Of a stretch of 33,992 nucleotides of DNA, positions 17,326-23,658 are shown in pieces. The notes beneath the pieces were generated by a model, which was not told the DNA's origin, did no database searches, and worked only from the letters and a program-made list of their open reading frames with translations. The translations under genes and the position numbers were made by a program. Source of the stretch: CAWUIO01 sp963922455 (GTDB lineage Bacteria > Bacteroidota > Bacteroidia > Cytophagales > Microscillaceae); the NCBI GenBank assembly GCA_963922455.1, contig CAWUIO010000074.1:1-33992 (forward strand), in the 5' to 3' direction. Positions within the stretch are counted from its first letter, which is position 1. The number at the start of each line of letters is the position of its first letter.

Positions 17326-17612
17326 GGCTTTTTACTTTTTTGTTCTTTTTGAAAACCGAAGGCCTGAGCTTGACGAAAACGGATGGCGCCCTTCCACCCT
17401 TCTTCTGGGCTCAGGGCCGTTTGTTTTTGACTGACCCATATTTGATTTTGCCGGGCCATGATCCTCCCTTCTTGGCGTACTGCCTCCATAAAATCCCGCC
17501 AATTGTCGGGAAATAGGCTCCTGGCTACTTCCGAAGGGCAAATGCTTTTCTCAGGTCCCCTTTTTTCTAAAAGCTCGATTATTTTATTTTGGATGGCTTC
17601 TTTCCTATTCAT
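17322..17612 (-). CDS. DUF3253 domain protein
   Basis: A 96-residue protein starting MNRKEAIQNKIIELLEKRGP, covering the whole DUF3253 domain. Conserved sections are SICPSEVARSLFPDNWRDFM, VRQEGRIMARQNQIWVSQK and KGAIRFRQ. The family has a winged-helix look and unknown function. The open frame extends upstream to 17774, but those 54 extra codons read through an R1 repeat and have a biased composition, so the ATG at 17612 is taken as the true start. The C-terminus is lysine-rich, and the stop codon lies within an R2 repeat. The gene is flanked on both sides by repeats, which makes it a small isolated unit. Confidence 0.85.
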   Translation of the reverse strand: MNRKEAIQNKIIELLEKRGPEKSICPSEVARSLFPDNWRDFMEAVRQEGRIMARQNQIWVSQKQTALSPEEGWKGAIRFRQAQAFGFQKEQKSKKP

Positions 17613-17637
17613 AAAATGGGTCAATTGGGTAGAAACT

Positions 17638-17770
17638 GGCTTAGGGATGGCCGCCCGAATGGGTTGAGACCGCCGCTGCCTGGCGGGGAGCCGGCTCAAC
17701 AGGCCAGCCCGGCCCGCGCAGGCACTTATTTCCCTATTCGGTTTAATTTTTTTTTGCGCGGGCAAGCCCC
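17638..17770 (+). repeat. R1 structured intergenic repeat, copy 4 (degenerate)
   Basis: It keeps GGCTTAGGGATGG, CAGCCCGGCC and the end GGGCAAGCCCC but has lost the GAGTAGCGAAAG core. The main stem is intact: GCCCGCGCA (17712-17720) with TGCGCGGGC (17755-17763), 9 perfect base pairs. It lies between the divergent DUF3253 and LOG-like genes. Confidence 0.65.
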
Positions 17771-17812
17771 ACACGTGTATTAAGATAACCTAAATTTAAA
17801 CTAGAGGTTTAC

Positions 17813-18328
17813 ATGTCAGAAAAACAAAGAACCTATGTATCGCTCATTGGCCCTAATGCCGATTATTGTTCTGAGGAAGTCTATGCCCTGGGCCGAGAGC
17901 TAGGAAATGTCTTGGTAGGGCATCACTTTGGTATAATTTGCGGGGGGAAAGGTGGCTGGATGGAAGCGGTTTGCCGAGGTGCCCGAGAATCGGAGGGATA
18001 TACTCCGGGGGCCAGCGTAGGGATCTTACCCGGCTTGGATGCAGAGGAAGCCAACCCCTTTTGTGATATAGTGATCCCTAGTGGCTTAGGCCTGGCGAGA
18101 AATACCTTGGTAGTAAATAGTGGAAAGGTAATAATAGCGATCTCGGGGGGAGCCGGGACTTTAAGCGAATTGGCCTTTGCTTGGCAACTCCGCAAGAAGA
18201 TCTATTGCTTCACCGGATATGGGGGGTGGGCCCAAACCTTGGCCGGAAAATCCTTGGATGAGCGGTATGAGGATAAAATTATCCTGGTAAAAAGCATCAC
18301 GCAGCTCATGTCACTTCTTTTAAGCTAA
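17813..18328 (+). CDS. TIGR00725-like LOG superfamily Rossmann-fold protein
   Basis: A 171-residue protein with the superfamily motifs in shorter form: GGKGGWME (44-51), the arginine in GLARN (about 96) and SGGAGTLSELAFAW (111-124). The glycine-rich GGxGTLxE motif is the nucleotide-binding signature shared with LOG enzymes, yet this branch has no established activity that I know of. It is divergent from DUF3253 and converges with aroA, overlapping the aroA 3' end by 23 bases. Confidence 0.88.
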   Translation: MSEKQRTYVSLIGPNADYCSEEVYALGRELGNVLVGHHFGIICGGKGGWMEAVCRGARESEGYTPGASVGILPGLDAEEANPFCDIVIPSGLGLARNTLVVNSGKVIIAISGGAGTLSELAFAWQLRKKIYCFTGYGGWAQTLAGKSLDERYEDKIILVKSITQLMSLLLS

Positions 18329-19571
18329 ACCCAACTTTTTCTAAATCTTGCCAAAAATGCGGGTAGGATTTGTTTACGACTTTAGGGTCTTCAATGATCA
18401 AATTAAAATGTAAACCTAAGGGCGCAAAAGCCATGGCCATTCGATGGTCTTCGTAGGTCTCAATTCTAATACCCTGTTCTGAAGGTGTGGGAACTTCTTT
18501 TTGGGCTTCTAGAGTCCAGGTTTTGCCTTGTTCGTCTAATTGCCAGCCTAGTTTTTTCAGTTCGTTTTGGAGGGCCAATACCCGGTTGGTTTCCTTAATT
18601 TTGAGACTTTCCAGCCCTTGAGCCTTTAAGGTTCGGCTTTTGGCTGCACAGGCGGTGATGATGGTTTGCGCCAGGTCAGGACAGGTTTGAAAGTCGATTT
18701 GTAGGTCGGAATGGTCCCGGCTGTCTTCATATTCTACGATAATTTGCTTGGACTCAAATTCGGTGCGTACATCCAAGGCTTGCATCAAGGGAACAATTTG
18801 GCTATCGCCTTGCCAGGAATTGACGCGTAGGCCCGGAAGGGAGATCTGGCTTCCCGGCATAAGGGATGCCATACTAAACCAATAGCTAGCGGCCGACCAA
18901 TCCGACTCAATTGTGTAGGTTCCCCCTCGATATTTCTGAGGAGCAATTTGAATCCTAGCCCCTTTCCAATCAGACTGAACCCCAAAAAGCTCCATTAAAT
19001 GAAGCGTCATCCGGATATAGGGGCGGGAAAATATGGTGCCTGTCAATTCCAAAACTAAACCCTGGGGCAGTAGGGGAGCAATCATCAACAAAGCCGAAAT
19101 AAATTGACTACTGATATCGCCCCGGATTTGCGTCTGGGAAGCCAATTGGCTCATATCGGCTATGGGGTGAATTTTTAAGGGGGGGTAGCCTGAATTTCCC
19201 AAATATTCTATTTGAAAACCCAAGCTCATCAAGGCATCCACCAAGGGCCCAATGGGGCGCTGCTTCATTCTTTCGGTCCCCGTGAGTATTTTCTCCTGAT
19301 TACTAATGGCCGCAAAAGCCGTTAAGAAGCGCATGGTGGTCCCTGCGTCTAAAACATCCCAGGTATCCAAGCTAGCCGGAGATTCCAGCAACCGGATCAT
19401 GGTCTGCGTATCCCGGGCATTGGATAGATTGTCCAACTTGATGCGATTGCCCGATTGTAAGAGGGCCAAAGCTTGGAGGATGAGGGCCCGGTTACTCTCA
19501 CTTTTGGAAGACGGCAATACAATTTGGCTACGAATAGGACGGGGTGGGGAGCTTATTTGGATGGCTTGCAT
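18306..19571 (-). CDS. aroA: 3-phosphoshikimate 1-carboxyvinyltransferase (EPSP synthase)
   Basis: This enzyme joins phosphoenolpyruvate to shikimate-3-phosphate in the sixth step of the shikimate pathway. The 421-residue protein has LPSSKSESNRAL with the binding Lys23, Ser24 and Arg28, DAGTTMRFLTAF (the glycine-rich PEP loop), GDISSQFISALLM, SDWSAASYWFSM, KIKETNRVLAL with the catalytic-type Glu and Arg, and ETYEDHRMAMAFAPLG near the end. The motifs are complete, so it should be active. It stands alone on the minus strand, overlaps the LOG-like gene at its 3' end, and diverges from btaA. The usual NAGTAMRPL loop is here DAGTTMRFL, as in other Bacteroidota members. Confidence 0.95.
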   Translation of the reverse strand: MQAIQISSPPRPIRSQIVLPSSKSESNRALILQALALLQSGNRIKLDNLSNARDTQTMIRLLESPASLDTWDVLDAGTTMRFLTAFAAISNQEKILTGTERMKQRPIGPLVDALMSLGFQIEYLGNSGYPPLKIHPIADMSQLASQTQIRGDISSQFISALLMIAPLLPQGLVLELTGTIFSRPYIRMTLHLMELFGVQSDWKGARIQIAPQKYRGGTYTIESDWSAASYWFSMASLMPGSQISLPGLRVNSWQGDSQIVPLMQALDVRTEFESKQIIVEYEDSRDHSDLQIDFQTCPDLAQTIITACAAKSRTLKAQGLESLKIKETNRVLALQNELKKLGWQLDEQGKTWTLEAQKEVPTPSEQGIRIETYEDHRMAMAFAPLGLHFNLIIEDPKVVNKSYPHFWQDLEKVGFSLKEVT

Positions 19572-19648
19572 AATACGGCTATAGACCAGAATCTACTAAT
19601 TTAAAGCTTAGAAAATAGTATTTAAGCCTAAAAATGTAAAATCTGTGT

Positions 19649-19656
19649 TAATTTTG
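19649..19656 (+). promoter_or_regulatory. -7 promoter element for btaA
   Basis: TAATTTTG fits TAnnTTTG and lies 43 bases before the btaA ATG, giving a predicted leader of about 37 bases. No good -33 TTTG is present at the usual distance. Confidence 0.45.
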
Positions 19657-19699
19657 AATTTCAGGCAAAGTTAATAATTAACCAAGTATTACGCAGGCT

Positions 19700-20869
19700 A
19701 TGCCTCTATTAAAACAAACCTTAAATCAGGTCCGAGATAAGATATTTCAGAATGTTCACTCTAACCATCTGATATACAATACGTGTTGGGAAGATCCCCG
19801 GGCCGACCGTGTCTTGTTGGAGTTGGATAAGCAATCCGAAGTAGTGATGATTACAAGCGCAGGTTGTAATGCCTTAGATTATCTTATGGATGATCCGGCT
19901 CATATTGCGTGTATAGATATGAATTCTCGGCAAAATGCCCTATTGGCCCTCAAAATTGCCGTAATTAAACACGGAACCTATGAAGACCTATGGCAATACT
20001 TTGGTCTTGGTAAGCACCCCCGGGCCATGGAAGTATACGCCAATACCCTCCGAAAGCATTTGGCTCCCTACGCTCAGGAGTATTGGGACCGCCAAATCTT
20101 GGCCTTTAACCGAAAGTCTTTTTATTTTTTTGGTACTTCGGGCAAGTTTGCCTGGTTTTTTAATCAATACATTGATCTACAACCGGGGCTTCGCAAACAA
20201 ATAGACCGTTTATTAGGAGCGCGGAGCTTAGACGAGCAGCGCGATGTATATAGCGGGATAGAAAGCCGCTTGATTAATGGCTTGGTCCGTTGGATCTTGA
20301 ACCGTCACTTTACGATGACCTTGCTAGGGGTACCGCGTGCCCAGAGGCAGTTGATCTCATCAGAATACCCCGGGGGAATGGCTGGTTTTATTCAAGATGC
20401 CCTACGCCATATTTTCACCGAATTGCCAATTCACGATAATTACTTCTGGCGATTATACCTAACGGGACGGTATACACCCACGTGTTGTCCGGAATATTTA
20501 AATGAAGACAACTATGAAACTTTACGAGAGAGAGTAGACCGGATCTCCCTTCATACGATGACGGTCAATGAGTATCTACTCAAAAATCCTAAAGAATATA
20601 GCCATTATATCTTATTAGATCACCAAGATTGGCTAGCTGCCCACAATGTAGAAGCCTTAAACGCCGAATGGCAAGCTATCTTGGAAAATACGCGAGCCCA
20701 TAGCCGAGTTTTACTCCGGTCGGCCGCTCAAGAAGTTGATTTCTTTCCCAAATTTGTTCAAGAAGGTTTGGAGTTTCAAACCGAATTGACCGACATATGG
20801 CATCCCCAAGACCGCGTGGGAACCTACGGAAGTACTTATTTGGGGCTTGTAAAGGAGAAATCTTCTTAA
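19700..20869 (+). CDS. btaA: BtaA-like S-adenosylmethionine:diacylglycerol 3-amino-3-carboxypropyltransferase (DUF3419)
   Basis: BtaA moves the aminocarboxypropyl group of S-adenosylmethionine to diacylglycerol, giving diacylglycerylhomoserine, the first step to the betaine lipid DGTS. The 389-residue protein shows the family signatures YNTCWEDPRADR (26-37), MITSAGCNALDYL (50-62, the SAM-binding section) and IDMNSRQNALLALK (72-85), and a later HYILLDHQDWLA block. The length is close to that of bacterial BtaA. It is followed 15 bases later by a BtaB-like methyltransferase frame (63 bases to its ATG), the classical pair, which makes the assignment firm. It would act at the inner membrane on lipid substrate. 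Confidence 0.92.
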   Translation: MPLLKQTLNQVRDKIFQNVHSNHLIYNTCWEDPRADRVLLELDKQSEVVMITSAGCNALDYLMDDPAHIACIDMNSRQNALLALKIAVIKHGTYEDLWQYFGLGKHPRAMEVYANTLRKHLAPYAQEYWDRQILAFNRKSFYFFGTSGKFAWFFNQYIDLQPGLRKQIDRLLGARSLDEQRDVYSGIESRLINGLVRWILNRHFTMTLLGVPRAQRQLISSEYPGGMAGFIQDALRHIFTELPIHDNYFWRLYLTGRYTPTCCPEYLNEDNYETLRERVDRISLHTMTVNEYLLKNPKEYSHYILLDHQDWLAAHNVEALNAEWQAILENTRAHSRVLLRSAAQEVDFFPKFVQEGLEFQTELTDIWHPQDRVGTYGSTYLGLVKEKSS

Positions 20870-20879
20870 AAAAAGACAT

Positions 20880-20909
20880 TATCTTTGTATACTGCTTTAA
20901 TTAAGCAGT
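20880..20909 (+). promoter_or_regulatory. -7 element and dyad between btaA and btaB
   Basis: TATCTTTG (20880-20887) is an exact -7 match placed just after the btaA stop. Immediately downstream, where transcription would start, is the inverted repeat ACTGCTT (20891-20897) / AAGCAGT (20903-20909) with a 5-base centre. Together they suggest a separate, possibly regulated promoter for btaB. A leader hairpin is the alternative. Confidence 0.45.
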
Positions 20910-20932
20910 ATTGGTTACTAAATGCATGGCTT

Positions 20933-21574
20933 ATGAAAGATAAAGTAGCAACTAACGAAGAAGTACAGCTCCAGCATATGCGGAGTTATTATGAGTTTCA
21001 AGCCAAAATTTATGATATTACCCGTTGGACTTTTCTCTACGGTCGTAATTCAATCTTGAAGCACCTTCCTTTTGACCGCCAGGAAACCCTAAATATTCTG
21101 GAGGTAGGATGTGGTACCGGTTACAATATGAAATATTTGGCCTCCCTTTACCCCCATTCCAACTTGATCGGCTTGGACGTGTCGGGAGATATGCTGAAAC
21201 AGGCTCAAAAAAACCTGAAAAACTGTGCCGATAGAGTTTCTTTGCTGGAAGAACCCTATGGGCCCAATTGCCATGTAGACGAAAAGCAAGATATAATTCT
21301 ATTCTCGTATTCGCTCTCCATGATTAACCCTCAGTGGAAAGAATTGATCCAATTGACGCCCCAGTTTCTGTCTGAACGGGGAGTGATTGCCGTGGTAGAT
21401 TTTCATAATGCCAACTATCCATTCTATCGTAGTTTTATGCGTAGCAATCACGTCCGAATGGATGCCCATTTATTGCCAGAATTGGAAAATCATTTCACCC
21501 AAGACTTTTGCCAGATTAAAAAAGGCCTAGCTGGGGTATGGGATTACCTCATGTACATTGGTAAGAAAAAATAA
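20933..21574 (+). CDS. btaB: BtaB-like S-adenosylmethionine-dependent N-methyltransferase
   Basis: BtaB methylates the amino group of diacylglycerylhomoserine three times to give DGTS. The frame opens at a TTG (20885), but that codon is inside the -7 element, so the ATG at 20933 (213 residues) is preferred; this is also the usual BtaB length. From that start, the BtaB-like AKIYDITRWTFLYGR is near 24-38, the SAM-binding motif I ILEVGCGTGYN near 55-65, and LIGLDVSGDML follows. It is a class I methyltransferase. The gene follows btaA directly and converges on the ArsA-like gene. Confidence 0.88.
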   Translation: MKDKVATNEEVQLQHMRSYYEFQAKIYDITRWTFLYGRNSILKHLPFDRQETLNILEVGCGTGYNMKYLASLYPHSNLIGLDVSGDMLKQAQKNLKNCADRVSLLEEPYGPNCHVDEKQDIILFSYSLSMINPQWKELIQLTPQFLSERGVIAVVDFHNANYPFYRSFMRSNHVRMDAHLLPELENHFTQDFCQIKKGLAGVWDYLMYIGKKK

Positions 21575-21595
21575 GCCGTCTTAGTCGGCCTTTTT
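21575..21595. terminator. Short bidirectional terminator-like hairpin
   Basis: GCCG (21575-21578) pairs with CGGC (21586-21589), with CTTTTT following on the plus strand and a T-rich run on the minus strand. It separates the converging btaB and ArsA-like genes and contains the stop codon of the latter. The stem is short. Confidence 0.45.
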
Positions 21596-22747
21596 CCTAA
21601 ACTGTACCACCAATTGATCCTTTTTCTGGAAATAATTCTTCAAATCATAGTATTGGAGGAATTGCGGTAAGAAAAAGTTTCGCCTTTGATTGCCAATTTG
21701 TACCGTCAATTGCGTTCCTACGTGATGCACTTCGGCTTTATTTTGGTCTAGAAAAGGGATCCGCAATCTTAGTAAATAATCAGATCCTTTTTCTTCCATT
21801 TGCATGGGCAAATCTTTTTGGTATACCTCCAAGGGGTCTTTCTCTTTATAAAGCGTTTCGGCAATTAAGGCTAGTCTTTCCAAGCCAAAAACTTCTTGAC
21901 CTTGGTGGGGCACTTTAAAAATAGGAAGAGGGGCAAAGTCTTCTTCAATTTGCCGGATATATCCCACTTGGTTTTCTAAGTATTTACTAAAAACCCCCGC
22001 ATTTTCCAGCTCCGGGATAATACGGTTGATGATGACGGCATCTACCACATACCCGTACATCTGCAAGTACGTGTAGGCCCGTTTGGCTTCATTGATTACC
22101 ATTTTTTCGGGGTTAACCACCACCCGGATGGAACAAATTTCTGGATTGGCAAATAACTTTTGTACCTTTTCCAACTTGTCAAAGAGAACCTCCAATTCTT
22201 CATAGCCCTTATCAAGGGGAATCCCCGTAAAGGTGCGAACCGCCGCTCCCACTGTTTTTACGGTTAGTTTTTGGAACGGGAAGGCTTTGCTCGTCCACCA
22301 TTGGGCTACTTGAGGCACGCTGAGTAAGGTAAGGGTTTCTCCGGTGGGGGCACTATCGATTATAATAACCTCATACGCTTTTTCCGAATAATATTTCTCA
22401 ATCCACAAAAAAGCTGATGCTTCCTCCATACCGGGCAAGGCCGACAATTCTTCGGCTACCATATTCTGGAAACCTTGCATTTTAAATAGAGCCAGGAGGA
22501 GGTGTTTGGTATTTTGCCAGTACTTTTTCATAGAATAGTACACATCCAATTCTTGGGCAAAAAGATTGGGGTGTACTTCCACGGGTTCGGGACGAAGGCT
22601 GGTATTGAGTGCGTCCGAAAGGCTGTGGGCCGGGTCAGTAGAAATAACCAACGTTTTATAACCAAGCTTGGCTGTATGATAGGCGGTTGCGGCGGCTGTC
22701 GTTGTTTTGCCCACGCCACCTTTTCCGGTAAATAATAAAACACGCAT
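21581..22747 (-). CDS. ArsA/GET3 family ATPase
   Basis: A 388-residue P-loop ATPase of the ArsA/GET3/TRC40 type. It has the deviant Walker A GKGGVGKTT (8-16), the switch I section STDPAHSLSDAL (36-47) and switch II DSAPTGET (131-138). The C-terminal 70 residues (from about 315: GSDYLLRLRIPFLDQNKAEV) form a small beta domain like the HSP20-type extension of bacterial ArsA homologues. There is no arsenite pump or regulator nearby and the metal-binding cysteines of true ArsA are not evident, so arsenic resistance is unlikely. Eukaryotic relatives insert tail-anchored membrane proteins; the bacterial role is not established. It converges on btaB with a gap of 6 bases. Confidence 0.88.
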   Translation of the reverse strand: MRVLLFTGKGGVGKTTTAAATAYHTAKLGYKTLVISTDPAHSLSDALNTSLRPEPVEVHPNLFAQELDVYYSMKKYWQNTKHLLLALFKMQGFQNMVAEELSALPGMEEASAFLWIEKYYSEKAYEVIIIDSAPTGETLTLLSVPQVAQWWTSKAFPFQKLTVKTVGAAVRTFTGIPLDKGYEELEVLFDKLEKVQKLFANPEICSIRVVVNPEKMVINEAKRAYTYLQMYGYVVDAVIINRIIPELENAGVFSKYLENQVGYIRQIEEDFAPLPIFKVPHQGQEVFGLERLALIAETLYKEKDPLEVYQKDLPMQMEEKGSDYLLRLRIPFLDQNKAEVHHVGTQLTVQIGNQRRNFFLPQFLQYYDLKNYFQKKDQLVVQFRKKAD

Positions 22748-22806
22748 AGATAGTTGTTAATTTTTGTGAGGCATTCAAATGATTATAGGCAGATATAAGA
22801 ATGTAT

Positions 22807-22935
22807 GGGGCTTGCCCGCGCCAAAAAATTAGATTCTGATTTACCATGATCTACCGGCGCGGGCCGGGCTCTCGCTACTCGCCGGCCCACGCACAAGCAG
22901 CGACGGGCTCAAACATGCCGCTCCATCCCTAAGCC
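22807..22935 (-). repeat. R1 structured intergenic repeat, copy 5
   Basis: On the minus strand it has GGCTTAGGGATGGAGCGGC, the core GAGTAGCGAGAGCCCG (GAGA instead of GAAA) and the end GGGCAAGCCCC. The main stem pairs GCCCGCGCC (22814-22822, plus strand) with GGCGCGGGC (22856-22864). It fills most of the space between the 2H phosphoesterase stop and the ArsA-like start. Confidence 0.87.
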
Positions 22936-22989
22936 AAAAAGCGTCAAAAAACATGCACTATATATACAAATCATTTCGGCCCGGAAAGT

Positions 22990-23577
22990 TTAAAGTTTTC
23001 CTAGAGATATTTGCTTGATAACATCCCAGCCCCCTTCCCGGTGTCGAAGTACAGATAAAGTATGAGCGGTAAAGTCGGCTTGAAATGGAGCTTTTTCCAA
23101 GGAGGCCCATGCCTCATAAAACTGATCAGGCGTCCAATCTCGATGGGCCAGCGTAATATGGGGGGTATACGCTTCCTGGGCATAGCGCTCATTAGATATA
23201 TGCAAACGATTTTGTAAATACGTTAATACATCTTCTCGAAAAGCATGCAATGCCTCATTGGGTTCCGGTTTAATAAAAACTACACGCGGTGGGAAGGCCC
23301 CAAAACCTTGTAACTGTATAGGGATAGGAGCTTTTTGAACGCACCAGTCCCCCAAAGTTCCCAATAGTTGAGGTTCTTCGGCCGGGTCCCAGGAAAAAGG
23401 AATTTGCACGGTAATATGGGCGGGTGATCGAAGCGCCGTATAGGTTTGGTACGTTTCGCTTAGCGCTTTTTTAATGGACTCAATCCGGCTCAATAAGGGT
23501 TCGGGCGGTATGAAAGCTAAGTAATAGAGAAGGGTAGACGTATTGTTCACGCGATCTGGCTTTTTACAAGGCTTCAC
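22990..23577 (-). CDS. 2H phosphoesterase family protein (2'-5' RNA ligase-like)
   Basis: A 195-residue protein with the two HxT motifs that define the 2H fold: AHITVQIPF (His54) and PHITLAHRDW (His140), spaced as expected. Family members act on 2'-5' or cyclic phosphodiester bonds in RNA or nucleotides; the substrate here is unknown. The start is uncertain: a GTG at 23577 gives 195 residues and a GTG at 23550 gives 186 and begins just before the conserved LYYLAFIPPEP. There is no ATG. It is divergent from the large histidine kinase and upstream of the ArsA-like gene, with an R1 repeat between. Confidence 0.85.
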   Translation of the reverse strand: MKPCKKPDRVNNTSTLLYYLAFIPPEPLLSRIESIKKALSETYQTYTALRSPAHITVQIPFSWDPAEEPQLLGTLGDWCVQKAPIPIQLQGFGAFPPRVVFIKPEPNEALHAFREDVLTYLQNRLHISNERYAQEAYTPHITLAHRDWTPDQFYEAWASLEKAPFQADFTAHTLSVLRHREGGWDVIKQISLGKL

Positions 23578-23613
23578 CGTAGGAAGCCCCGTCTTTATTC
23601 AAAATTTTGTAGA

Positions 23614-23633
23614 TTTAGAAATTAATTTCTAAA
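23614..23633. promoter_or_regulatory. Perfect 20-bp palindrome between divergent genes
   Basis: TTTAGAAATTAATTTCTAAA is its own reverse complement. It lies 25 bases before the histidine kinase start and about 36 bases from the 2H phosphoesterase start. It could be an operator for a dimeric regulator. A smaller palindrome, CAAAATTTTG, is at 23600-23609. AT-rich sequence makes chance more likely than for a GC-rich dyad. Confidence 0.45.
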
Positions 23634-23658
23634 AGTACCCCTCAACCCCAACCCCGGA

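Noticed and set aside
21581..22747. ArsA-like gene as part of arsenic resistance
   Set aside because: No arsB, arsC or arsR nearby and no evident metal-binding cysteines.
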